From Comamonadaceae bacterium (GTDB taxonomy: Bacteria; Pseudomonadota; Gammaproteobacteria; Burkholderiales; Burkholderiaceae_C): a DNA stretch of 64,000 nt. The DNA lies in the NCBI GenBank assembly GCA_947456305.1, contig CANGPN010000008.1:1-64000 (forward strand), given 5' to 3'. The notes beneath the pieces were generated by a model, which worked only from the letters and a program-made list of their open reading frames with translations, was not told the DNA's origin and made no database searches. This document shows, piece after piece, positions 30,760 through 40,064 of the stretch. Position numbers and translations under genes: made by a program. Every line of letters starts with the position of its first letter. Position 1 is the stretch's first letter.

Positions 30760-33462
30760 ATGCCACCAATGAACAGCCCCAGGTTTCAAGGCGCCGCCGG
30801 TTCGCGATTGGTGCAAAGACTGCGCCGCCGCTACGGGGATCATCTGCGCCTGTTGCCTGACGGTGCGCCCACAGTCCAAACCCTACACACCTGTTACAGC
30901 CGGTTGCTGTCGCTTTATCCGCAAACTGCAGATGCGTTGCGGGTGTTGCGCCAGCTGGTCATGGAGCGGCTGGTGGTACTTGATTGCGAGCAACAAACGC
31001 CTTTGTCTGCGGTCATCGGCGGCATGACCTGGCTGGCCGAATTCACGCTGGATGTCGCGCTCAAAGAAGCGGTGACACGGGTGGCACAACGCCATGGCCT
31101 GCCGCGCCGCGCCGATGGTTCGGTGGCGCAGTTATGGGTGGTGGGCATGGGCAAACTCGGTGCCGCCGAGTTGAATGTGTCCAGCGACATTGATTTGATT
31201 TATGTGTATGACGAAGACGGCGAGACCAGCGGCGACAACGAGGGGCGAGGCAGCATCGACAACCATGCGTTTTTTGACAAAGTGGTCAAGCAGTTGTTTC
31301 AGCTGATCGGCGACACCACCGAACACGGTCAGGTGTTTCGCATGGACCTGGCGCTCAGACCGAATGGCGAGTCCGGCCCCAGCGTGGTGTCACTGGCCGC
31401 ACTGGAAACCTATTTTCAAGTGCAAGGCCGCGAATGGGAGCGACTGGCCTGGCTGAAAGCACGGGTGGTGGCACCGGCTTCTTGCATGGACCAGGTTGCG
31501 GCTTTGCGCGACATCGTCACGCCGTTTGTGTTCCGCCGTTACCTGGACTACAACGTGATCGAGGCCTTGCGCGCATTGCATGCACACATACGCGCGCATG
31601 CTTTGCGGCAAAGCGCCGGGCGGCCCGAACGCGCCAACGATGTAAAGCTTGGGTGCGGCGGTATACGCGAGATCGAATTCACGGTGCAATTGCTGCAAGT
31701 GGTGCGCGGCGGGCAGTTTCCTGAACTGCGCATGCGGCCCACTTTGGAGGCATTGCCAGCGCTGGTACAAGCCAGACTGATGCCTGCCGAAGCAGCAGAC
31801 GCATTGGCCAAGGCCTATGCATTTTTACGCCGCGTGGAACACCGGATTCAATACCTGGACGACAAACAAACCCATGTGCTGCCCACCGACCCGCACGACT
31901 TGCTGTGGATGGCGCACAGCATGGGGCTGACTGACGCGGCAGCCTTGCTCGCCCAACTGCAGCACTGGCGCGAACTGGTGTCACAAGAGTTTGAACGGCT
32001 GCTGCGACCCGCGCAAGACAGTGCCGCTGTGACTGTGCCGGTGCAGCAGGCTCAACAGCTGGACAGCCTGCTTGAGAACTTAAACCCGGCGCTGCGCGAG
32101 AGGGTGGCCGGCTGGTCAGACATGCCCAGGGTACGTTCTTTGCGGGAAGACGCCAGGCAGCGCTTGCTGCGCTTATTGCAACGCACGCAAAGCTGGCTGG
32201 ACGAGGGTCGTATCAGCGAGACTTCCGCGCTGCACTGGTGTGACTGGATGGAGCCTTTGTTACGTCGCGAAACCTATCTGGCCTTGTTGCTGGAACGCCC
32301 GCTGGTACACGCGCAATTGCTGAGATTGCTGGACGCCGGTCGCTGGACAACCAGGTATTTAATGAAACACCCGGGCGTGATCGACGAGTTGGCCGACCCC
32401 GGCATGTTGAACGAGCGATTTGACGCAGCGCAATTTCAGCGCAATCTTCACGCCAGATATGAAGCCTTGCAAGCACATGCGGGTGACGATGATGAAAGCC
32501 TGCTCAATTTGCTGCGCCGCGCCCACCATGCCGAATTGTTTTTGACGTTGGCGCGGGATATTGAAGGCCGCTTGAGCGTGGAACAAGTCGCCGATGATTT
32601 GAGCGCACTGGCCGACACCGTGGTGGGCGTGACTGCGCAATGGGTGTGGCAACGCCTGAAAAACCGCCACTGTGACACCCCGTGCTTTGGCATCATTGGT
32701 TATGGCAAATGGGGTGGCAAAGAGCTGGGCTACGGCAGCGACTTAGATATCGTTTTCATTTACCAAGACGAGCATCCGCAAGCCGGTGAGGTGTATGCAC
32801 AGTTCGCACGCAAATTGATTCAATGGCTGACCACCCAAACCGGCGAAGGCGACATGTACGAGATAGACACAGCGTTGCGCCCCAATGGCAACTCAGGCCT
32901 GTTGGTCAGCAGCATAGAGGCATTTGCCGACTACCAGACCCTGCGCGGCAGCAACACCGCTTGGCTGTGGGAACACCAGGCCATGACGCGGGCGCGGTTT
33001 TGCGTCGGAGACCCTGCATTACGCACAGCCTTTGAAGAAGTACGTAGGCAAGTCTTGTGCGCACCGCGTAAACCCGGCGAGCTGCGCGCCGAAATTCTGG
33101 CCATGCGCGATAAATTGCGCGCCGCCCACCCTGTGCCCGCTGGTCTGTTTGATTTCAAGCACAGCCCGGGCGGCATGATTGACACGGAGTTTGCGGTGCA
33201 ATACCTGGTGCTGGCCAACTCGGCCAACCATTCCGGTTTGCAAGACAACATCGGCAATATCGCGTTGTTACAGCATGCACAAAGTGTGGGCTTGCTTACC
33301 GACGGCGTAGGTCAGGCTGCGGCATCGGCTTACCGCAGTCTCAGACACTGGCAACACCAGGCCAGGTTGGACGAACAAGCGCAGCGAGCACCGCTGAAAG
33401 ACTGTCTGCAGGTACGCGAGGCCGTGCTCACCCTTTGGCGCAGTGTGTTTCAGTCGGGCTAA
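30760..33462 (+). CDS. glnE: Glutamine synthetase adenylyltransferase/deadenylyltransferase
   Basis: GlnE adds and removes AMP on glutamine synthetase in response to PII, tuning nitrogen assimilation. The 900-aa product has both nucleotidyltransferase domains. The N-terminal deadenylylase motif is GMGKLGAAELNVSSDIDLIYVYD at about 129-151; the C-terminal adenylylase motif is GYGKWGGKELGYGSDLDIVFIYQD at about 647-670. Length is a little below E. coli GlnE (946). Starts at 30760 or 30769 are both possible. It is divergent from yhdP. Confidence 0.96.
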   Translation: MPPMNSPRFQGAAGSRLVQRLRRRYGDHLRLLPDGAPTVQTLHTCYSRLLSLYPQTADALRVLRQLVMERLVVLDCEQQTPLSAVIGGMTWLAEFTLDVALKEAVTRVAQRHGLPRRADGSVAQLWVVGMGKLGAAELNVSSDIDLIYVYDEDGETSGDNEGRGSIDNHAFFDKVVKQLFQLIGDTTEHGQVFRMDLALRPNGESGPSVVSLAALETYFQVQGREWERLAWLKARVVAPASCMDQVAALRDIVTPFVFRRYLDYNVIEALRALHAHIRAHALRQSAGRPERANDVKLGCGGIREIEFTVQLLQVVRGGQFPELRMRPTLEALPALVQARLMPAEAADALAKAYAFLRRVEHRIQYLDDKQTHVLPTDPHDLLWMAHSMGLTDAAALLAQLQHWRELVSQEFERLLRPAQDSAAVTVPVQQAQQLDSLLENLNPALRERVAGWSDMPRVRSLREDARQRLLRLLQRTQSWLDEGRISETSALHWCDWMEPLLRRETYLALLLERPLVHAQLLRLLDAGRWTTRYLMKHPGVIDELADPGMLNERFDAAQFQRNLHARYEALQAHAGDDDESLLNLLRRAHHAELFLTLARDIEGRLSVEQVADDLSALADTVVGVTAQWVWQRLKNRHCDTPCFGIIGYGKWGGKELGYGSDLDIVFIYQDEHPQAGEVYAQFARKLIQWLTTQTGEGDMYEIDTALRPNGNSGLLVSSIEAFADYQTLRGSNTAWLWEHQAMTRARFCVGDPALRTAFEEVRRQVLCAPRKPGELRAEILAMRDKLRAAHPVPAGLFDFKHSPGGMIDTEFAVQYLVLANSANHSGLQDNIGNIALLQHAQSVGLLTDGVGQAAASAYRSLRHWQHQARLDEQAQRAPLKDCLQVREAVLTLWRSVFQSG

Positions 33463-33517
33463 AGGGCTTTTCAACCCTTCGTGGACAATAGTTCAATTCT
33501 CACGCATGATCACTGAC

Positions 33518-34123
33518 ATGATGAAAACTTTCACACTCCGCTACTTTTTGACGCTTTCCGCCACTTTGCTGGGCTTATCTTTGTTCGCAGCCTCACCTGC
33601 CGCCGCGCAAAACAACAAAGCACCCGCTGACGCCAAATGCCCGGCGGTGTTGCAATACACCGTTGAGCGCTTACAAGACGAGAAACCGCAAAACCTGTGT
33701 CAATACGCCGGTCAAGTGGTGCTTGTTGTGAACACCGCCAGCTTTTGCGGCTTTACCCCGCAATACAAAAGCTTAGAAGAACTGTACGCACGCTACAAAG
33801 ACAAAGGCCTGGTGGTGTTGGGCTTCCCCTCCAACGATTTTTCACAAGAACCCGGCAACAACCAAAAAATCGCCGACTTTTGCGAGAACACCTACGGCGT
33901 GAAATTCCCCATGTTCAGCAAGACCACGGTGCGCGGCGCTGATGCCTCTCCGCTGTTCAAACAACTCACGCAGTTGACCGACACCGCGCCTAAGTGGAAC
34001 TTTTACAAATACCTGATCAGCCGCGACGGCAAACAGGTGAAAAGCTACAACAGCAGCACCGATCCGCTGGACCCCAAGTTCTTGGCCGAGGTCGACAAAC
34101 AACTCAGCGCCAAAACACCTTGA
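33518..34123 (+). CDS. Exported glutathione peroxidase-like protein
   Basis: The 201-aa product has a cleavable signal peptide ending near ASPAAA, then a thiol peroxidase domain. The peroxidatic residue is cysteine (Cys77 in NTASFCGFTPQY), not selenocysteine; FPSNDFSQEPG and PKWNFYKYL hold the other tetrad residues (Gln, Trp, Asn). It should reduce hydrogen peroxide or lipid peroxides in the periplasm. Starts at 33518 and 33521 are adjacent; 33506 is possible. It ends 1 nt before the FAD oxidoreductase, so it is probably the first gene of the long operon that follows. Confidence 0.9.
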   Translation: MMKTFTLRYFLTLSATLLGLSLFAASPAAAQNNKAPADAKCPAVLQYTVERLQDEKPQNLCQYAGQVVLVVNTASFCGFTPQYKSLEELYARYKDKGLVVLGFPSNDFSQEPGNNQKIADFCENTYGVKFPMFSKTTVRGADASPLFKQLTQLTDTAPKWNFYKYLISRDGKQVKSYNSSTDPLDPKFLAEVDKQLSAKTP

Positions 34124-34124
34124 C

Positions 34125-35426
34125 ATGAGCTTGCGTGTGGCCATCGTCGGCTCTGGCATTGCCGGTTTGTCGGCGGCCCACCACTTGCACGGCCATGCCG
34201 ACATCAGCCTGTTTGAAGCAGGCGACTATTTCGGCGGTCACACCCACACGGTAGACATCACGCTGCCGGGCGCGAACGGCGATGTCAGCTTTGGTGTGGA
34301 CACTGGCTTTTTGGTTTACAACGAACGCACCTACCCCGGTCTGATCGATTTGTTTCAACAACTCGGCATACAGACTGCGCATTCCGACATGTCGTTTTCG
34401 GTGCAAGCGCCATGGGGCCGCAGCGGCCACACGCTGGAATGGAACGGGGCAGACCTGAACAGCGTGTTTGCCCAGCGCAGCAATTTGTTGCGCCCCGGCT
34501 TCTGGTGGTTGTTGCGTGAAATCATCCGCTTCAACCGTTTATGTACGCAACTGGCCCGGTCTTATGACGACGGCGCTTTGATGCAACCGCTGCAAGCCTT
34601 TTTAGACCAACACGGTTTCGGCACCACTTTCAAAAACAATTATTTGCTGCCCATGCTGGGTTGCATTTGGAGTTGCCCGACTTCGCAAATGTTGCAATTT
34701 CCAGCGGCCACCATGGTGAGGTTTTGCGACAACCACGGCCTGCTGCAAGTGAATAACCGGCCACAGTGGTTCACCGTGCAAGGCGGGGCCAAACACTATG
34801 TGCAAGCCATCACCTCGCGCATTGCTGACAAGCGCTTGAACACGCCGGTGCTGTCTGTGCAGCGCGACGCAGATGGCGTGACTTTGCAAACCTCACATGC
34901 CAGCGAGCGTTTTGACCATGTGGTGATTGCCACGCATTCAGACCAGGCTTTGAAACTGCTTGCGCAACCGAGCGCAGATGAGCAGTCGCTGCTGTCAAAC
35001 ATCGGCTTTCAAAACAACCTCGCGGTGTTGCACACCGATGCCTCGGTCATGCCGCACAAACGACTGGCCTGGGCCGCATGGAATTACCAGCGCAGCACCG
35101 AGCACCAGGACAACGCCCATGTGTGTTTGCATTACTGGTTGAACAAATTGCAACCCCTGCCTTTCACGCAAGATGTGTTTGTGTCGCTCAATCCGCTGCA
35201 AACGATTTCTGCCAAACATGTGCTGGGTCAGTTTGAATACGCGCATCCGGTGTTTGATCTGGCCGCCATCCAAGCCCAACGCCATCTCAGCCATTTGCAA
35301 GGCCAACAACACACCTGGTTCGCCGGTGCATGGATGGGCTACGGTTTTCACGAAGACGGCTTCAAGGCCGGACGCAGTGCGGCCAATGGCATCTTGCAAC
35401 TGCTGATGCAGGAAGAAGCCGCGTGA
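34125..35426 (+). CDS. FAD-dependent amine oxidase-like oxidoreductase (COG2907)
   Basis: The 433-aa product begins with the FAD Rossmann motif VAIVGSGIAGLSAAHHL and the following GGHTHTVDI, which is characteristic of the COG2907 branch of NAD(P)/FAD proteins. The middle holds SCPTSQMLQFPAATMVRFCDNHGLLQVNNRPQW, and the end has WFAGAWMGYGFHEDGF, the C-terminal FAD-contact region. Homologues sit next to DUF1365 and cyclopropane synthase-like genes in many proteobacteria, as here. A desaturase or dehydrogenase acting on membrane acyl chains is an inference from that linkage. Confidence 0.88.
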   Translation: MSLRVAIVGSGIAGLSAAHHLHGHADISLFEAGDYFGGHTHTVDITLPGANGDVSFGVDTGFLVYNERTYPGLIDLFQQLGIQTAHSDMSFSVQAPWGRSGHTLEWNGADLNSVFAQRSNLLRPGFWWLLREIIRFNRLCTQLARSYDDGALMQPLQAFLDQHGFGTTFKNNYLLPMLGCIWSCPTSQMLQFPAATMVRFCDNHGLLQVNNRPQWFTVQGGAKHYVQAITSRIADKRLNTPVLSVQRDADGVTLQTSHASERFDHVVIATHSDQALKLLAQPSADEQSLLSNIGFQNNLAVLHTDASVMPHKRLAWAAWNYQRSTEHQDNAHVCLHYWLNKLQPLPFTQDVFVSLNPLQTISAKHVLGQFEYAHPVFDLAAIQAQRHLSHLQGQQHTWFAGAWMGYGFHEDGFKAGRSAANGILQLLMQEEAA

Positions 35427-36214
35427 GCCAAGCATTGGGTCATACGCCGCTCATAGGCATTGGCGAAGTGCGGCATACGCGCCAGCGGCCCAGCCTGCAT
35501 GCGTTTGCTTACCGCACCTGGTTTTTGCTGTTGCCCATGCGCAGCATGGCGGCTCACGGTGGCGGTGCACTGGCAGTCAACCGCCGTGCCCTGATTGCAT
35601 TTCATGATGCCGACCACGGTGACGGCCGCAGCCCGGCGCAAGGCGGCGCACTCGCCTGGCTGGATGAATTGCTGCAAGCCCAAGGCATACATGATGCGCA
35701 AGGCGAAGTCTGGTTGCACACCTATGCGCGTGTGTTGGGCTATGTGTTCAAACCGGTGAGCTTTTGGTATTGCCACCGGGCCGACAACTCGCTGGCCGCC
35801 ATCGTTGCTGAAGTCAACAACACCTTTGGCGAGCGTCATTGCTATGTGCTGCCTGCTCCGCGCTATGGTGTGAGCATCACTGCTGACAAAGTGTTTTACG
35901 TGTCACCGTTTTGTGAAGTGCTTGGCAACTATACCTTCCGTTTCATGCGCACACTCACGCAGCTTGGTGAGCGCACCGTGGTTCGCATTGACCACAGTGA
36001 CGAACAAGGCCTTTTAATCAGCACCAGCGTCAGCGGCCGCTTGCAAGCCCTCACAGCCACTTCATTGCGCCGAGCACTGTGGTCGCATCCCATGCACAGC
36101 CTGGGCGTGATCGCGCGCATCCATTGGCAGGCATTGCAGCTCTGGTTCAAGCGGGTGCCGCTGGTGACCAAACCGACTCCCCCCGAACAATTCGCCACAC
36201 GCGGCGGACATTAA
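35423..36214 (+). CDS. DUF1365 family protein
   Basis: A 263-aa protein beginning with GTG that overlaps the stop of the FAD oxidoreductase (GTGA). The conserved DUF1365 features are visible: the N-terminal RHTRQRPSLHAFAYRTWFLLL, the LGYVFKPVSFWYCH motif, and KVFYVSPFCEVLGNYTFRF. No enzyme activity is established for this family. It is almost always found between a COG2907 oxidoreductase and a cyclopropane synthase-like methyltransferase, and the same order is seen here. Confidence 0.9.
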   Translation: MSQALGHTPLIGIGEVRHTRQRPSLHAFAYRTWFLLLPMRSMAAHGGGALAVNRRALIAFHDADHGDGRSPAQGGALAWLDELLQAQGIHDAQGEVWLHTYARVLGYVFKPVSFWYCHRADNSLAAIVAEVNNTFGERHCYVLPAPRYGVSITADKVFYVSPFCEVLGNYTFRFMRTLTQLGERTVVRIDHSDEQGLLISTSVSGRLQALTATSLRRALWSHPMHSLGVIARIHWQALQLWFKRVPLVTKPTPPEQFATRGGH

Positions 36215-36231
36215 CCCCTAGACACCGGACC

Positions 36232-37455
36232 ATGACGACGCTTCATTCACCCGAATTTTCTTTGCCCGATTTGGGCAAAGCCGCTCCCGCCGCCGCCAAG
36301 CGTGCGTTGCGCATGTTGCAATCCATCAGCAATGGCCGCTTACATATGCAATTGCCTGATGGACGCACACTCACTTTCGGCAATGACAACGGGCCGCAAG
36401 CCGCGATTGAATTGCACAACTGGAATGTGTTTGGTGCGGCGCTGCGCTCGGGCGATATCGGCTTTGCAGAAAGCTTTATCGCCGGCGACTGGCACACACC
36501 GGATTTGACCGCCTTGATGCAATTGCTGGTGGTCAACCGCCGCCCCATGGACGACATGATCTTCGGCACCTGGTGGGGCCGCTTGGCCTACCAATTGCGC
36601 CACTGGATGCGTCGCAACACCAAAAAGAACAGCAGCAAAAACATACACGCCCATTACGACCTGGGCAATGCGTTTTACGGTTTGTGGCTGGACCCGAGCA
36701 TGGCTTATTCTTCGGCCTGGTTTGACGGTGACCGCCAACAAGATTTGCAAACCGCGCAACTGGCCAAAGTGCGTCGCGCCTTGCGCATGACCGGGGCACA
36801 ACCTGGCTCTCGCGTGCTGGAAATCGGCTGCGGCTGGGGCGGCTTGGCTGAAATCGGGGCGCGTGAATTCGGCGTGCAAATGACGGGCATCACCCTGAGC
36901 CCGTCGCAACTGGCTTACGCCACCGAGCGCCTGCATGCGCAAGCCATACATGCAGATTTGCGTTTGCAAGATTACCGCGACACCAATGACGGCCCTTACG
37001 ACGCGGTGTGTTCAATTGAAATGATTGAAGCAGTGGGTCGTGAATACTGGCCCACTTATTTTCAAACCATCGCCCGCTTGCTCAAGCCCGGTGGCCGCGC
37101 CTGCATACAAAGCATAGTCATTGACGACGCCTTGTTTGAGCGTTACGCATTGGGCACCGATTTCATTCAGCAATACATCTTCCCCGGCGGCTTTTTGCCC
37201 AGCACGCAAACCTTCATCGAACAAGCCCGTGCCGCAGGTCTGCAAGTCGTCGATCAATTGGCTTTCGGGCTGGATTACGCCGAAACGCTGAAGCGTTGGC
37301 GCGAATCGTTTATGCAAGTCCAAGACCGTATGCCGACATTGGGCTTTGACCAGCGCTTTGAGCGCACCTGGTTGTTTTACCTGAGCTATTGCGAAGCCGC
37401 TTTTCTGGAACACAACACCGACGTGGTGCAGTTCACTTTGCACAAACCCGCATGA
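36232..37455 (+). CDS. Cyclopropane-fatty-acyl-phospholipid synthase-like methyltransferase
   Basis: The 407-aa product is an SAM-dependent methyltransferase of the Cfa family, which methylates unsaturated acyl chains of membrane phospholipids. The SAM motif VLEIGCGWGG is at 195-204, preceded by HAHYDLGNAFYGLWLDPSMAYSSAWF, and followed by SIEMIEAVGREYWPTYF, which holds the bicarbonate-site Glu region. The ATG at 36232 fits the family; upstream frame lies in DUF1365. Within this operon it may make cyclopropane acyl chains or a methylated precursor of furan fatty acids. Confidence 0.9.
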   Translation: MTTLHSPEFSLPDLGKAAPAAAKRALRMLQSISNGRLHMQLPDGRTLTFGNDNGPQAAIELHNWNVFGAALRSGDIGFAESFIAGDWHTPDLTALMQLLVVNRRPMDDMIFGTWWGRLAYQLRHWMRRNTKKNSSKNIHAHYDLGNAFYGLWLDPSMAYSSAWFDGDRQQDLQTAQLAKVRRALRMTGAQPGSRVLEIGCGWGGLAEIGAREFGVQMTGITLSPSQLAYATERLHAQAIHADLRLQDYRDTNDGPYDAVCSIEMIEAVGREYWPTYFQTIARLLKPGGRACIQSIVIDDALFERYALGTDFIQQYIFPGGFLPSTQTFIEQARAAGLQVVDQLAFGLDYAETLKRWRESFMQVQDRMPTLGFDQRFERTWLFYLSYCEAAFLEHNTDVVQFTLHKPA

Positions 37456-38738
37456 GCAACTACGCCAGACGCGATTTGGCGTTGCTGGGTTTTCCCGCTT
37501 TGCCCTTAGCGTTTGTGGCACTGCCCTTGTATGTCATGTGGCCGCATTATTTCGCCAACCGCTTCGGCGTATCGCTGGGCCTGATAGGCGGACTGCTGTT
37601 GCTCTCGCGTGTGCTGGATGCGTTGCTTGACCCCGTACTGGGTCACTGGACAGACAAACTCATGCAGCGCAGCAGTTTGACCTTGCTGCGGCGAACTTGG
37701 TTGGCTGCATTGTTGTTGTCCATCGGTTTTTTATTGCTGTTTTTTCCGCACTGGGTGACGGGTCCCAGCGTGACCATCGATCTGTTGTTGGGATGTGTGT
37801 TGCTTGCGCTGGTGCTCAGCTATCTTTGTTACAGCTTTTTAAATATTGCGCTACAGGCTTGGGGGGCTCAACTGAGCGGGGATATGTCAACTCGCAGCCG
37901 CCTGGTCAGTTGGCGCGAAGGGCTGGGGTTGTGCGGCGTGATACTGGCTTCTTTGGTGCCGGGACTGTGGGGCATGGAAGCGCTGGTCGCCGGGTTTGTG
38001 GTCTTGCTTGGTCTGTCCATGCTGGCTTGGTGGTTTGCGCCCAGACCGCAGTTGCCAGCGGTTGACACCACTGTTCGCCTGAGCTTGGGCAGCAGTTTGC
38101 GCATGCCGTGGATGGATGCCCATTTTCGACGGCTGTTGCTGGTCTTCATGGTCAACGGCATCGCCTCTGCCATTCCCGCCACCTTGATGCTGTTTTTTGT
38201 TGAAGACCGTTTGCAGTTACCGCAAACCATGCAAAGCCAGTTTCTAGGCGCATATTTTTTAGCTGCCGCCATCTCATTGCCCTTGTGGTTGACATGCATC
38301 TCACGTTTCGGTTTGCGCATCAGTTGGCTGGCAGGCATGTTGCTGACAGTGGGGGTGTTCATCTGGGCGCTGGGTCTGGGCGCGGGTGACGAGATCGCAT
38401 ACACCGTGGTGTGTTTGTTGTCTGGTTTGGCCTTGGGTGCAGATTTGATCGCGCCCGGCGCATTGCTCAATGGTTGGTTGCAATCGCCGCATCCACACAA
38501 TGCTCACAGCGGTGCTTATTTCGGTTGGTGGCAAGTGGCCACCAAACTCAATCTGGCACTGGCAGCAGGCATCAGTTTGCCGTTGCTGCAATGGCTGGGC
38601 TATAGCAGCGGCGCGCGCGATGCACCGGCTTTGTTGGCGCTGAGCTGGGCTTATGCTCTGGTGCCTTGCCTGTTGAAATTATTGGCCGGTCTGTTGTTGT
38701 ACACATCGACCGCATTGCTACAACCCATGGAGAAATGA
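37452..38738 (+). CDS. MFS transporter (GPH cation symporter type)
   Basis: A 428-aa membrane carrier with about 12 helices. The RVLDALLDPVLGHWTDK motif between helices 2 and 3 is typical of the glycoside-pentoside-hexuronide cation symporter group (MFS_2). The gene starts with ATGA overlap on the methyltransferase stop and its own stop overlaps the next start, so it belongs to the operon. The substrate is unknown; in this context lipid-related cargo is possible, but this is only inferred. Confidence 0.88.
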   Translation: MSNYARRDLALLGFPALPLAFVALPLYVMWPHYFANRFGVSLGLIGGLLLLSRVLDALLDPVLGHWTDKLMQRSSLTLLRRTWLAALLLSIGFLLLFFPHWVTGPSVTIDLLLGCVLLALVLSYLCYSFLNIALQAWGAQLSGDMSTRSRLVSWREGLGLCGVILASLVPGLWGMEALVAGFVVLLGLSMLAWWFAPRPQLPAVDTTVRLSLGSSLRMPWMDAHFRRLLLVFMVNGIASAIPATLMLFFVEDRLQLPQTMQSQFLGAYFLAAAISLPLWLTCISRFGLRISWLAGMLLTVGVFIWALGLGAGDEIAYTVVCLLSGLALGADLIAPGALLNGWLQSPHPHNAHSGAYFGWWQVATKLNLALAAGISLPLLQWLGYSSGARDAPALLALSWAYALVPCLLKLLAGLLLYTSTALLQPMEK

Positions 38739-39274
38739 TGCAAAGACGCACCATGCTTACTGCGGCAGCGGCCGCTGCCCTCGCCGCCAGCGGCTGTGCC
38801 GGCCCGTCTGTCAATGATTACGCCAGCGAACAACCCGCACTTGATTTGCGTCATTACTTCAACGGCATCGTCGATGCCTGGGGCCTATTCACCGACCGCT
38901 CGGGCAAAGTGGTGAAACGTTTCACCGTCGTGATGAACTGCCAATGGAACGGCGACAACGGCATACTCGACGAAGACTTTGTCTACAGCGATGGCACCCG
39001 ACAAAAACGCATATGGAAATTGCAGCACTTGGGCGATGGACGCTTCAGCGGCTCAGCCGATGACGTGATCGGCACCGCCGAAGGCAACACACGCGGCAAT
39101 GCCTTCAACTGGCGCTATACGTTGGCCTTACCGGTTAACGATCAGGTGTGGCATGTGCAGTTTGATGACTGGATGTATTTGATGAACGAGCAAGTGATGC
39201 TGAACAAAGCCTCTATGTCCAAGCTCGGTATTTTTTTGGGTGAAGTCACTTTGTCTTTCACCAAACGCGCTTAA
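38735..39274 (+). CDS. DUF3833 family lipoprotein
   Basis: The 179-aa product has a signal peptide with the lipobox LAASGC near residue 20, so it is a predicted lipoprotein. The rest matches DUF3833 in length and motifs such as FTVVMNCQWNGDNGILDEDFVYSDGTRQKRIWKL and DWMYLMNEQVMLNKASMSKLGIFLGEVTLSF. Function unknown. It overlaps the MFS stop by 4 nt and precedes an SDR gene by 5 nt. Confidence 0.88.
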   Translation: MMQRRTMLTAAAAAALAASGCAGPSVNDYASEQPALDLRHYFNGIVDAWGLFTDRSGKVVKRFTVVMNCQWNGDNGILDEDFVYSDGTRQKRIWKLQHLGDGRFSGSADDVIGTAEGNTRGNAFNWRYTLALPVNDQVWHVQFDDWMYLMNEQVMLNKASMSKLGIFLGEVTLSFTKRA

Positions 39275-39279
39275 CAGCC

Positions 39280-40062
39280 ATGGCATTTTTCACCCCGTTC
39301 AACCCGCCCATCACCGACTGGCGCGGACGCAGTGTGTGGTTGGTCGGCGCCTCCAGCGGCATAGGCTTGGCCTGCGCCGAAGCACTGCATGCCGCCGGTG
39401 CACGGGTGTGTGTGTCGGCGCGTCAGGCCGCATTGCTGCAAGACTTTGCAGACCGCCACCCCGGCGCACTGGCCTTGCCTCTGGATGTGACTGACGCCAG
39501 CGCGGTTAAACAAGCCGCTGCTCAAGTACAAACGCATCACGGCTTGGATGTGGTGATTTATTGCGCTGGCTACTACAAAGCAGAAACCGCCACGGCGTTT
39601 GATCTGAACAGCATGCACACCCACTTGCATGTGAATTACACCGGCGCGCTGCTGTTGCTGGATGCTGTCTTGCCGATGTTGCTGGCACAAGCACGCGGCC
39701 ATCTCTGCATGGTGTCTAGCGTGGCCGGGTACAGAGGTTTGCCCAACAGTCTGGCCTATGGACCGACCAAAGCCGCACTCACGCATTTGGCCGAAGTGCT
39801 GTACATAGATTTGAAAGACCGGGGCATAGGCGTGAGCGTGGTGCACCCGGGCTTTGTGGCCACGCCCTTGACCGCGCAAAACAATTTCCATATGCCCGCA
39901 CTCATCACGCCGGCGCAAGCCGCGCAATCCATGCTGCAAGGCTGGCGCGATGGCTTGTTCAACATCCACTTCCCCAAGCGCTTCACCCGGGTGATGGGCC
40001 TGCTGCGCATCCTTCCTTACCGCTGGTATTTCCCGCTGGTACGCAAATTCACTGGTTTGTAA
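39280..40062 (+). CDS. Short-chain dehydrogenase/reductase in the lipid-modification operon
   Basis: A 260-aa classical SDR with the cofactor motif VGASSGIG at about 24-31, the catalytic Ser in MVSSVAGYRG, and the YGPTK motif holding Tyr and Lys. A C-terminal extension, MGLLRILPYRWYFPLVRKFTGL, is basic and hydrophobic, as in SDRs that sit on the membrane. It could reduce or oxidise an acyl or sterol-like substrate produced by neighbouring enzymes. It lies 5 nt after the DUF3833 gene and 2 nt before the NTF2-like gene. Confidence 0.88.
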   Translation: MAFFTPFNPPITDWRGRSVWLVGASSGIGLACAEALHAAGARVCVSARQAALLQDFADRHPGALALPLDVTDASAVKQAAAQVQTHHGLDVVIYCAGYYKAETATAFDLNSMHTHLHVNYTGALLLLDAVLPMLLAQARGHLCMVSSVAGYRGLPNSLAYGPTKAALTHLAEVLYIDLKDRGIGVSVVHPGFVATPLTAQNNFHMPALITPAQAAQSMLQGWRDGLFNIHFPKRFTRVMGLLRILPYRWYFPLVRKFTGL

Positions 40063-40064
40063 AC

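Noticed and set aside
33518-34123. Selenocysteine in the glutathione peroxidase
   Set aside because: The active-site codon is TGC (Cys77), with no in-frame TGA.
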